A stretch of 64,000 bases of DNA, from assembly GCF_003148825.1 (NCBI RefSeq), contig NZ_QGGZ01000011.1, positions 186,001-250,000 on the forward strand. Direction: 5' to 3'. The translations under genes and the position numbers were made by a program. Every line of letters begins with the position of its first letter. Within the stretch, counting starts at the first letter, position 1. The notes under the pieces were generated by a model that did no database searches, was not told the origin of the DNA, and worked only from the letters and a program-made list of their open reading frames with translations. Origin of the DNA: Streptomyces sp. CG 926. GTDB lineage: Bacteria; Actinomycetota; Actinomycetes; Streptomycetales; Streptomycetaceae. Positions 53,081-60,447 of the stretch are shown here, in pieces.

Positions 53081-53776
53081 GTGCAGTGGGAAGCGATCAC
53101 ATGGCAGCGGATGGCCGAGCGGCTCGCCGGTCACCTCGACGACCCCGACCAGGCCTCCGACGACGCCCCTGACGCGTCGTCCGGCAACGACCCCGACCGT
53201 GCTCATGGGCAAGGCGGTTGGCAGCGGGTGGGCATCGACGGCGCCCCCGCCGCCGACACCGGCGTCCTCGCCGGTGAACTGGCCGAAGCGCTGCGGCGGC
53301 GCGGACGCCCGTCCCTGGTGGTGCCGGCCGACGGATTCCTGCGGCCGGCCTCCCTCCGCTTCGAGTTCGGCCGGCAGGACGTGGATTCCTACCTCGGCGG
53401 CTGGTACGACACGGCCGCCCTCTGGCGGGAGGTCTTCGGCCCCACCGACCCCGGCGGCACCGGCCGGGTCCTGCCGGACCTCTGGGACCCGGTGACCGAC
53501 CGGGCGACCCGCAGCCCGTACGTCGAACTCCCGCCCGGTGGCGTGCTGCTCGTGCACGGCCCGCTGCTGCTGGGCCAGTGGTTCCCCTTCGATCTGAGCG
53601 TCCACATCCGGCTCTCCGCCGGCGCGCTCGCCCGCCGCACCGAGGAGTCCGCGCGCTGGACGCTGCCCGCCTTCGCGCGCTACGAGTCCGACACCGACCC
53701 GGCGTCGGCCGCCGATGCGGTGGTCCGGGCCGACGACCCCCGCCACCCCGCGTGGACCGGCATCCGAAGCCGCTGA
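53081..53776 (+). CDS. Uridine kinase-like protein with degenerate P-loop
   Basis: The 231-residue protein resembles the uridine kinase-like P-loop NTPases of streptomycetes: R-V-G-I-D-G-A-P near 50, V-V-P-A-D-G-F-L-R-P-A-S-L-R-F-E-F-G near 82-99, Y-L-G-G-W-Y-D and L-L-V-H-G-P-L-L-L near 160. The canonical GxxxxGK[S/T] is not kept: after G-I-D-G-A-P comes A-A-D-T-G with no lysine, so ATP binding is doubtful. It may be a pseudo-enzyme or bind another ligand. GTG 53081 is used. It is divergent from the WGR gene, and a GC-rich repeat tract separates it from the convergent psuK-like gene. Confidence 0.75.
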   Translation: MQWEAITWQRMAERLAGHLDDPDQASDDAPDASSGNDPDRAHGQGGWQRVGIDGAPAADTGVLAGELAEALRRRGRPSLVVPADGFLRPASLRFEFGRQDVDSYLGGWYDTAALWREVFGPTDPGGTGRVLPDLWDPVTDRATRSPYVELPPGGVLLVHGPLLLGQWFPFDLSVHIRLSAGALARRTEESARWTLPAFARYESDTDPASAADAVVRADDPRHPAWTGIRSR

Positions 53777-53858
53777 CGGGGAGGGGCAGGCCGGGCCAGG
53801 CCGGATCGGGGTGGGCCGGGACGAGACGGGCCGGGACGGCCTCGTCCGCCCGACATCC

Positions 53859-54758
53859 CTACGGCCGCCCGCCCTGCCGGGTCACCGCCAGGGCCGCGGC
53901 CCGGCACCCGGCGCGGGCGGCCTCCGCCGGATCCGCGCCCTCCAGCCGGGCCGCGAGGAAGCCGCCGGTGAAGGCGTCCCCCGCGCCCGTGGAGTCCACC
54001 GCCTCCACCGGCTCCGCCTCGACCTCGGCGGTGACCCGGCCGCGTTCGGCGATCAGCGCCCCGGCCGCGCCCCGGGTCACCACCACCAACGGCACCCGCC
54101 GGCTGAGCTCCGCCGCCGCCCGATCCACCCCCGTCGGCTCGGGCAGTCCGGCCAGCAGTCGGGCCTCGTCCTCGTTCGGCAGCAGCACGTCCACCCCCGC
54201 CACGGCGTCCAGGAAGCGCTGCGGCCCGAGACCGGCCAGGAATCCGGCCGAAGCGGGGTCCACGCTCACCGACACCCCCCGCGTCCGGGCCGCCCGCAGC
54301 GCGACCATGGCCAGCTCCCGGCTGCTGTCGGCGAAGAACAGATAACCGGACAGGTGCAGATGGGCCGCCCCGTCCAGCAGGGAAGGGGTCCAGTCGGCGG
54401 GGCACAGGCGCAGCGAGGCCCCGCTGTCGGTCAGGAACGTCCGCTCCGCGTCCTTGCCGACCAGCGCGACCACCGTCCCGGTCGGCTCCCGCGCGTCGAT
54501 GACCAACCGCGGCCGCACCCCCGCGTCGACCAGTGCCCGCTCGTGCCAGCGGGCCGACTCGGCACCCACCCGCGCCAGGAGCCGTACCTCCGCGGTCCCC
54601 GTACGGGCGGCCCAACAGGCCGCGTTGGCCCCGGCCCCGCCCGGCAGGGTCCGGATCCGGGCCGCGGTGTCGGTGGCCGGAGCCAGCGGCTCCGGATGTA
54701 TGGCCACCACGTCCGTCACCACGTCCCCGACGACGAGCAACGCCCCCGGCCCGGTCAT
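53859..54758 (-). CDS. PfkB-family carbohydrate kinase (probable pseudouridine kinase)
   Basis: The 299-residue protein has the two PfkB signatures: G-G-A-G-A-N-A-A-C-W-A-A near 40-51 and D-S-T-G-A-G-D-A-F-T-G-G-F-L near 257-270, with catalytic Asp in G-A-G-D. Its start overlaps the stop of a pseudouridine-5'-phosphate glycosidase gene (ATGA). In many bacteria these two work together: the kinase makes pseudouridine 5'-phosphate, and the glycosidase cleaves it to uracil and ribose 5-phosphate. The pseudouridine substrate is inferred from this neighbour. Confidence 0.87.
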   Translation of the reverse strand: MTGPGALLVVGDVVTDVVAIHPEPLAPATDTAARIRTLPGGAGANAACWAARTGTAEVRLLARVGAESARWHERALVDAGVRPRLVIDAREPTGTVVALVGKDAERTFLTDSGASLRLCPADWTPSLLDGAAHLHLSGYLFFADSSRELAMVALRAARTRGVSVSVDPASAGFLAGLGPQRFLDAVAGVDVLLPNEDEARLLAGLPEPTGVDRAAAELSRRVPLVVVTRGAAGALIAERGRVTAEVEAEPVEAVDSTGAGDAFTGGFLAARLEGADPAEAARAGCRAAALAVTRQGGRP

Positions 54759-55687
54759 GCCCGCGCCGCCCAGGCCCCCGCGATCCGGGCGCCGAGGCGC
54801 ACGTTGCCGCGTACCGCCGCCAGATTCGCCTCCAGCGAGGCCCCGTCCGTCTCCCGTACCAGGAAGCCCAGCAGGAACGGCGTCACCGCCTGCCCCGTGA
54901 TCCCGCGCTCGCGGCACTCGGCGAGCGCCTGCGCCAACACCCGGTCGTGCAACTCCGGATCCAGCTGCTCGTCCCGCGCCACCGGATTGGCCACCAGCAG
55001 CGCCGAGTCGGCGCCGCCCAGCGCGTCCTGGGCGGCCATCACCGCCGCGACCTCCTCGGGCCCGTGCACCGTCCAGTCCACCGGCTCGCCCGAGTCGGCC
55101 AGGTAGAACCCGGGGAAGCGGTCCGTCCCGTAGCCGAGCACCCCCACACCCAGCGTCTCCAGCCGCTGGAGCGTGCCCGGCACGTCCAGGATCGACTTCA
55201 CCCCCGCGCACACCACGGTGATCCGCGTCCGCGCCAGCAGCGACAGGTCCGCCGACTCGTCCTGCGTCCGGGCCCACTCCCGGTGTACGCCGCCCAGCCC
55301 GCCCGTGGCGAAGACCCGCAGGCCTGCCCGGGCCGCGAGGAAGGCCGTCGCGGACACCGTCGTCGCCCCGGTCGCCCCCGTCGCCAGCGCGGGCGCCAGA
55401 TCCCGGTGACCGAGCTTGCGTACGCCCTCGCCGCCCGCGATCCGCTCCAGCTGCGCCTTGTCCAGGCCCGCGTACGCCACCCCGTCCACGACCGCGATCG
55501 TTGCCGGAATCGCGCCCTCCGCACGGACCAGGCCCTCCAGTTCGAGGCCCACCGCCAGGTTGCGGGGGCGCGGCAGCCCGTGCGCGATGATCGTCGACTC
55601 CAGGGCCACGACGGGCTTCCCCCGGGCGAGCGCCTCGCGTACCTCGTCCGACAGGACCGGGATCTCAGATGCTCTGTGCTGTGACAT
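54755..55687 (-). CDS. psuG: Pseudouridine-5'-phosphate glycosidase
   Basis: The 310-residue protein matches PsuG: P-V-V-A-L-E-S-T-I-I-A-H-G-L-P-R-P near 26-42, A-T-I-A-V-V-D-G near 62, the active-site Lys region in R-K-L-G-H-R-D-L, T-T-V-S-A-T-A-F-L-A-A-R-A-G-L-R-V-F-A-T-G-G-L-G-G-V-H-R, V-C-A-G-V-K-S-I-L-D, G-Y-G-T-D-R-F-P-G-F-Y and L-L-V-A-N-P-V. It reversibly cleaves the C-glycosidic bond of pseudouridine 5'-phosphate using a metal and a Lys adduct. It is first in a two-gene unit with the kinase. Confidence 0.94.
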   Translation of the reverse strand: MSQHRASEIPVLSDEVREALARGKPVVALESTIIAHGLPRPRNLAVGLELEGLVRAEGAIPATIAVVDGVAYAGLDKAQLERIAGGEGVRKLGHRDLAPALATGATGATTVSATAFLAARAGLRVFATGGLGGVHREWARTQDESADLSLLARTRITVVCAGVKSILDVPGTLQRLETLGVGVLGYGTDRFPGFYLADSGEPVDWTVHGPEEVAAVMAAQDALGGADSALLVANPVARDEQLDPELHDRVLAQALAECRERGITGQAVTPFLLGFLVRETDGASLEANLAAVRGNVRLGARIAGAWAARA

Positions 55688-55769
55688 GTCCCCATCCATG
55701 GCACGGGATTGACGCCCCCAAACTCTCTCCCGCCACACCCGTCCCAACCTGTCCGAGTAGCGTTCCTCC

Positions 55770-56540
55770 ATGGACACCCGCGGCTTCTACGACGAACTGG
55801 CCGAGCGATACGACCTGATCTACGCGGACTGGGACGCGAGCATCACCCGCCAGGGCCGAGCCCTCGACACCCTGCTCACCGCCGCGCTGGGCCCCGGCCC
55901 GCACAGGGTGCTCGACAACGCCTGCGGCATCGGAACCCAGTCACTGGGCCTCGGCGCGCTGGGCCACCGGGTCACCGGGACCGACCTCAGCCCCGTCTCC
56001 GTGGCCCGCGCCGCCCGCGAGGCCGGTCGGCGCTCGCTCACCCTGCCCGTCGCGGCCGCCGACATGCGGGCCCTGCCCTTCGCCGACGCCTCCTTCGACG
56101 CCGTGGTCTGCGCCGACAACGCCCTGCCGCACCTGCTGACCGCCCGGGAGGTGGGCGAGGCCCTGGCCGAAACCCGGCGGGTGCTGCGCCCCGGCGGACT
56201 GCTGCTGCTCTCCACCCGCCCCTACGGGGAGCTGCGCCGGGCGCGGCCGCAGAGCGCGGCCCCGCACGTCCACCAAGGCCCCGCCGGGCGGACGGTGACC
56301 TTCCAGCTGTGGCACTGGCACGCCGACGGGGAGCGGTACGACCTGGAGCTCTTCCAGTTGCAGCCGGACGGCGACGGCTGGACGACCCGGACGTCGAGCG
56401 CGACGTACTGGGCGCTGCCCGAGGAGGAGACGGCCGAGTACGCCCGGCGGGCCGGGCTCGCCGACCCGCTCTGGCACGCACCGGCGGACACGGGCTTCCA
56501 CCAGCCGGTACTCGCCGCCCGGCGCCCGAGCGCGTCATGA
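55770..56540 (+). CDS. Class I SAM-dependent methyltransferase
   Basis: The 256-residue protein has Y-D-E-L-A-E-R-Y-D-L-I-Y near the start and SAM motif I H-R-V-L-D-N-A-C-G-I-G-T-Q-S-L-G-L (about 50-66), in which Asn replaces the more usual Ala/Gly after the Asp. G-T-D-L-S, A-D-M-R-A-L-P-F-A-D-A-S-F-D-A-V-V and V-L-R-P-G-G-L-L-L-L-S follow. Substrate unknown, probably a small molecule. It is divergent from psuG with 82 bases between. Confidence 0.87.
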   Translation: MDTRGFYDELAERYDLIYADWDASITRQGRALDTLLTAALGPGPHRVLDNACGIGTQSLGLGALGHRVTGTDLSPVSVARAAREAGRRSLTLPVAAADMRALPFADASFDAVVCADNALPHLLTAREVGEALAETRRVLRPGGLLLLSTRPYGELRRARPQSAAPHVHQGPAGRTVTFQLWHWHADGERYDLELFQLQPDGDGWTTRTSSATYWALPEEETAEYARRAGLADPLWHAPADTGFHQPVLAARRPSAS

Positions 56541-56652
56541 CGCGCAGGCGTCGGGGCGGGGTGGGCGCTGGACAGGGTGACTCGTCAGGCAGGCCGTTCC
56601 TGGACGCTGTGGTCAGCGCGCCGCGGGGTGGGCCGCACTAGGCTGGCGCGCC

Positions 56653-57033
56653 ATGAGCACCAGTGATCACCCCGCCGCCTCCGCACCTGCCCCCGCTTCC
56701 TTCTCCGTCTCCGTCGCGGACGTCGAACTGGAGGCGGACGACCTGGACCCCGGACAGATCGTCTCCGGGGAGCCCGTCGTGACGGGCAAGGTGCTGTGGG
56801 AGTCGGCGGACGGCAAGCAGGTGCGCGGGATCTGGCAGATCACCCCCGGTGTCGTCACCGACGTCGAGGCGAACGAACTCTTCGTGGTGGTCAGCGGCCG
56901 TGCCACCGTCGAGGTCGAGGGCGGCGAGACCCTGGAGGTCGGCCCCGGCTCCGCCTGCGTGCTCCGGGAGGGCGACCGGACCACCTGGACCGTGCACGAG
57001 ACGCTGCGCAAGGCCTACCACATCAGCTACTGA
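56653..57033 (+). CDS. Cupin-fold protein (DUF861/ethanolamine-type)
   Basis: The 126-residue protein has a single cupin of the DUF861 type (about 40-125): V-R-G-I-W-Q-I-T-P-G-V-V-T-D, E-L-F-V-V-V-S-G-R-A-T-V-E-V-E-G-G-E-T-L-E-V-G-P-G-S and R-E-G-D-R-T-T-W-T-V-H-E-T-L-R-K-A-Y. Relatives include sugar- or ureidoglycolate-related proteins; the function here is unknown. A TAGGCT box 9 bases before ATG suggests a near-leaderless transcript. Its 3' end overlaps the convergent MFS gene by 11 bases. Confidence 0.82.
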   Translation: MSTSDHPAASAPAPASFSVSVADVELEADDLDPGQIVSGEPVVTGKVLWESADGKQVRGIWQITPGVVTDVEANELFVVVSGRATVEVEGGETLEVGPGSACVLREGDRTTWTVHETLRKAYHISY

Positions 57034-58330
57034 CCACGCCCTTCGCGGGTACGGGGTGGCGGCGCGCGGTGAACAGCGCGAGCGCCGCCATCGGCAGCAG
57101 CAGCGCGGCGCCGACGGCGTTCAGCCAGCCGTAGCCCGCGCCGGACATGATCAGGCCGGCGGCCGCTCCGCCCAGGCCGGCGGCCGCGTTCATCGTGAGG
57201 TCGCTCAGCCCCTGTACGGCGGCCCGCGCGGGCTGCGGTACCGAGTCGGTCAGCAGGGCCGAGCCGGACACCATCCCGGCGGACCAGCCGAGGCCGAGCA
57301 GGAAGAGCCCGAGCGCGCTCCGCCCGTGGCTGGGCCCGGCCGTCCCGGCGAGCAGCGCGGCGACCGACAGGAGCCCCGCGGCCAGCCCGATCACGGAGAG
57401 TCGGCCGAGCCGGTCGGCGAGCCAGCCCATCACGGGGGAGAAGGCGAACATGCCCGCGATGTGACCGCTGATCACCAGCCCGATGAGCTCCAGTTCGGCC
57501 CCGTGGTGACTCAGGTCCATCGGGGTCATCACCATGATCGAGACCATGGTGGTGTGCGACACGGCGACCGTGAGCAGGGCGAGCCGGGCCCGCGGCGAGG
57601 CCTTCACGGCGGCGATGCCGGCCCGCAGCGAGCGTCCTTCGCGGGACTGCTCCTCGGGCGCGGCGAGCGCCCGGGCCGTCAGCAACGGGTCGGGTCGCAG
57701 GAGTACGCCGATCAGCGTGCCGGTGAGCAGGAAGACGGCGGCGGCCCAGACGAACGGGCCGGCCGTCTCGGGTATCGCGGTGCCGGCGAAGCTGCGGCTG
57801 GCCGGTGCGGACAGGTTGGGCCCGAGCACGGCGCCGATGGTCGACGCCCACACCACGACCGAGATGGCCCGCGCGCGGTGGTCCGGTGCTGCCAGGTCCG
57901 CGGCGGCGAACCGCGCCTGCAGGTTGGCCGAGGAGGCGGCGCCGAAGGCGGCCATGCCGAGCAGCAGCAGCGGGAAGCTCTTGATCGTGGCGGCGAGCAC
58001 GACCAGGCCGGCTCCGGCGGCGCCGATCAGATAGGCCAGGACCAGGCCGGGGCGGCGGCCGCGCGCGTTCATCAGCGCGGCGAGCGGCAGCGAGACGACG
58101 GCGGTGCCGATCACCGCGGCCGTGGACGCGACGCCGGACAGTGCCTCGGTGCCGCTGACCTCGGTGGCGAGTACGGGGGCCAGGGCGATACTGATCGGCA
58201 CGCCGAGGCCGCCGAGGACCTGACCGGCCATGAGGACCCGGGAGGTACGACGCTGCAGTCGGGCCAGCTCGGGCGGGCCGATCGGCCGCACGGGCCGGTC
58301 GGTGCCGGGCGCGGCGGTCACGGCGTACAC
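57023..58330 (-). CDS. MFS transporter
   Basis: The 435-residue membrane protein has about 12 hydrophobic segments and the MFS loop 2-3 signature in A-A-L-M-N-A-R-G-R-R-P-G-L-V, repeated in the second half as G-W-L-A-D-R-L-G-R. It is a proton-coupled exporter or importer of unknown substrate. GTG 58330 is used; GTG 58321 is possible. A GAGCCGGGCCGG-type repeat tract fills part of the 248 bases between it and ogt. Confidence 0.87.
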   Translation of the reverse strand: MYAVTAAPGTDRPVRPIGPPELARLQRRTSRVLMAGQVLGGLGVPISIALAPVLATEVSGTEALSGVASTAAVIGTAVVSLPLAALMNARGRRPGLVLAYLIGAAGAGLVVLAATIKSFPLLLLGMAAFGAASSANLQARFAAADLAAPDHRARAISVVVWASTIGAVLGPNLSAPASRSFAGTAIPETAGPFVWAAAVFLLTGTLIGVLLRPDPLLTARALAAPEEQSREGRSLRAGIAAVKASPRARLALLTVAVSHTTMVSIMVMTPMDLSHHGAELELIGLVISGHIAGMFAFSPVMGWLADRLGRLSVIGLAAGLLSVAALLAGTAGPSHGRSALGLFLLGLGWSAGMVSGSALLTDSVPQPARAAVQGLSDLTMNAAAGLGGAAAGLIMSGAGYGWLNAVGAALLLPMAALALFTARRHPVPAKGVVSS

Positions 58331-58578
58331 CGGTTGCGCGGGTGCGTGACACGGGGCGCGGGGGACGCGGGGAGGCCGGGTGCGGCGGCAGGAGTAGTCA
58401 CCGCCGCAGTGTGCCAGCCCTTACCGCGCGACGGAACCGGGAAAGAACCGGGCAGGAGCCGGCCGGAGCCGGGCCGGGGTCGAGCCGGAGCCGGGCCGGG
58501 TGTGCGCCGGGGTCCGACCGCGCCCGAGGCAGCCCCGCGGGTCGGGCCGGGGCGGCGGGCCGCAGGTCAGGGCGCGGC
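58331..58578. other. Non-coding gap with GC-rich repeats
   Basis: The stretch holds imperfect direct repeats of GGAGCCGG/GCCGGGCCGG (about 58465-58500). I see no gene or clear promoter. Confidence 0.5.
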
Positions 58579-59151
58579 TCAGAACAGCGGCTGCGGGAGG
58601 ACGCCCTCCAGCGCCAGCAGTTGCCGTTTCGTCTCCACCCCGCCGCCGAAGCCTCCGATGCCCCCGTCGTTCTCCACGACCCGGTGGCAGGCCACCACCA
58701 GCGGCAGCGGGTTCGATCCCATGGCGTTGCCGACGGCCTGGGCGGCGCCCGGCTGTCCGACGCGGGCGGCCAGCTCCCCGTAGCCGACGACCGATCCGTA
58801 GGGCACGGAACGGTCCAGCTCCAGGAGTACCTGCCGGTTGAAGCCGGAGCTCAGGCGCCAGTCCAGCGGCAGCTCGAAGCGCCGCAGCGACCCCTCGAAG
58901 TACGCGGTGAGCTGGCGTATCGGCTCGGCCAGCAGTACTTCCTCGCCCGGCGCGGGACGCCGGGCATCGGCGCCGAGCCGGGAGACGAGCGGGCCGATCA
59001 TCCTGTCGACCCGGTCCGGTTCGGCATGGAACTCCACCCGGACCAGCCCTTCCGGGGTTGCGGCCAGGAGCAAGGGCCCGCCGAGGACACCGTCGCCGGT
59101 GACGACGGTCCATTCGAGGTGCGGCCCGCGGGGCCGCTCGGTGCTGTCCAC
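58579..59151 (-). CDS. ogt: Methylated-DNA-[protein]-cysteine S-methyltransferase
   Basis: The 190-residue protein reverses O6-alkylguanine damage by moving the alkyl group to its own cysteine. The DNA-binding/active domain shows F-N-R-Q-V-L-L-E-L-D-R-S-V-P-Y-G-S-V-V-G-Y-G-E-L-A, then Q-A-V-G-N-A-M-G-S-N-P-L-P-L-V-V-A-C-H-R-V-V. The acceptor Cys lies in V-A-C-H-R-V (PCHRV in most relatives; Pro is replaced by Ala here). GTG 59151 is the only plausible start before the domain. A damage-type promoter variant ends 6 bases upstream. Confidence 0.93.
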   Translation of the reverse strand: MDSTERPRGPHLEWTVVTGDGVLGGPLLLAATPEGLVRVEFHAEPDRVDRMIGPLVSRLGADARRPAPGEEVLLAEPIRQLTAYFEGSLRRFELPLDWRLSSGFNRQVLLELDRSVPYGSVVGYGELAARVGQPGAAQAVGNAMGSNPLPLVVACHRVVENDGGIGGFGGGVETKRQLLALEGVLPQPLF

Positions 59152-59157
59152 GCGTCC

Positions 59158-59180
59158 ACCGTACGACCACCGACCGACAC
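59158..59180 (-). promoter_or_regulatory. Variant RecA-NDp/PafBC-type promoter of ogt
   Basis: On the minus strand, GTGTCGGTC, 8 bases and TACGGT match the damage promoter at the TGTCGGT core, spacing and -10, with mismatches at the outer positions. The N8 and -10 resemble those of uvrB. The predicted start point is at or next to the GTG codon. Confidence 0.6.
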
Positions 59181-59292
59181 CGCGGTCACGGTTGTGGATG
59201 TCGGCCACATCGCCCGCCCACCCGCACGCCACCCGCCGCCCACCCGCCCGCCGCGCGTGTGCCCGTCCGTCGGCCCGGACGGGGCGCGGGGA

Positions 59293-60213
59293 TCAGAATC
59301 CGCCGACCGCGTCCTGGACCACGTCCGGCGCGTTGGTGATGATCCCGTCCACCCCCATGTCCTGCACCTTCCGGGCGGTGGCCGCGTCGTCCACGATCCA
59401 GGTGTCCACCTCCATCGCCTTGCCGTGGGCGCCGCGCAGGCTGTGCACGGCCGAGACCCAGTCGGCCGAGATCGTCGTGTGCCACGGGTTGATGCGGTCG
59501 GTGAACTCCGCGTAGCGCGGCAGGTCCGCCACGGTGGGGGTGCCCAGGAAGGCCGTCACCAGGTCCGGGCGCAGTCCGTGCACGATGCGCACGGAGTCGG
59601 CGCTGAAGCTCTGCACCACCAGCCGCTGCGCGACGTGGCGCGCGTCGAGCCAGCCGGCCTCGTCCAGCACCTTCAGCGTCTGCTCCTCGATCCCGGGGTA
59701 GAGCTCCGGCTTCTTGATCTCCAGCAGCAGCCGCTGTCGGTTGCTCTGTACCCGGTCGAGGTACTCCCGCAGGGTCGGTACGGAGGCGCCCGCGTACTCG
59801 TCGCCGAACCAGCTGCCCGCGTCCAGCTGGGCGATCTCGGCCGCCGTGAAGTCCTGGACCTTCCAGGGCGCCCGGTCCGGGAACCGCTGCTCGACGTCCG
59901 TGGTCCGGGCCAGGGTGTCGTCGTGGATCACCACCAGCACGTCGTCCTTGGTGCGCTGCACGTCGTTCTCGACCCAGTCGAAGCCCATCTGCATCGCCAG
60001 GTCGATCGCGTCGAGGGTGTTCTCCGGGGCGTACGCGGAGGCCCCTCGGTGGGCGTACACGACGGGGTCCCCCAGCGCGGCAAGGCCGGGGCCGGTTCCG
60101 GGGCCGGTCGCGGATCCGGGTCCGGTGGCGGCGTACGAGGCCGTCCCGCCCAGCAGGGTGAGAGTGAAGCCCAGGAATGCGGCGGCGGCCGCGGCGGCGG
60201 GTCGGACGTACAT
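59293..60213 (-). CDS. Secreted glycerophosphodiester phosphodiesterase
   Basis: The 306-residue protein has a signal peptide (Y-V-R-P-A-A-A-A-A-A-A-F-L-G-F-T-L-T-L-L-G-G-T-A-S-Y-A-A) and a GDPD TIM-barrel. Catalytic H-R-G-A-S-A-Y-A-P-E-N-T is near 55-66, metal ligands are in W-V-E-N-D-V-Q, and the second catalytic His is in V-I-H-D-D-T-L-A-R-T-T-D. The end V-D-G-I-I-T-N-A-P-D is typical. It releases glycerol 3-phosphate from glycerophosphodiesters outside the cell. ATG 60213 is used. Confidence 0.92.
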   Translation of the reverse strand: MYVRPAAAAAAAFLGFTLTLLGGTASYAATGPGSATGPGTGPGLAALGDPVVYAHRGASAYAPENTLDAIDLAMQMGFDWVENDVQRTKDDVLVVIHDDTLARTTDVEQRFPDRAPWKVQDFTAAEIAQLDAGSWFGDEYAGASVPTLREYLDRVQSNRQRLLLEIKKPELYPGIEEQTLKVLDEAGWLDARHVAQRLVVQSFSADSVRIVHGLRPDLVTAFLGTPTVADLPRYAEFTDRINPWHTTISADWVSAVHSLRGAHGKAMEVDTWIVDDAATARKVQDMGVDGIITNAPDVVQDAVGGF

Positions 60214-60418
60214 GTGCGTTCTCCTCGGGTCGTGAGCCCTGTTCCTGCGTCAGACGGGTGCGGAGCGGCAGACGTTGTGGCGATGCACTTCACCGCGATC
60301 ATGGGGTTGAAGATCACTGAGCCGCCACCGAACTACGACAAACGGACCAGAACGAATGACAGCGGCCCGGGCGGCCGGGAGCGGCCGGCGCGCGTCGCCG
60401 GCCCCTGGGGGCGCGTGA

Positions 60419-60441
60419 GTGTCGGTGGGGGGTCGTACGGT
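60419..60441 (+). promoter_or_regulatory. RecA-NDp/PafBC-type promoter of uvrB
   Basis: GTGTCGGTG, 8 bases and TACGGT match TTGTCRGTG-N8-TAnnnT at all but the first base. The -10 box ends 6 bases before ATG 60448, so the transcript is probably leaderless. No LexA box was seen upstream. Confidence 0.75.
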
Positions 60442-60447
60442 TGACCC

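Noticed and set aside
60214..60447. LexA box upstream of uvrB
   Set aside because: CGAAC and similar fragments occur, but no full CGAAC-N4-GTTCG-type palindrome is present; the damage-type promoter explains control better.
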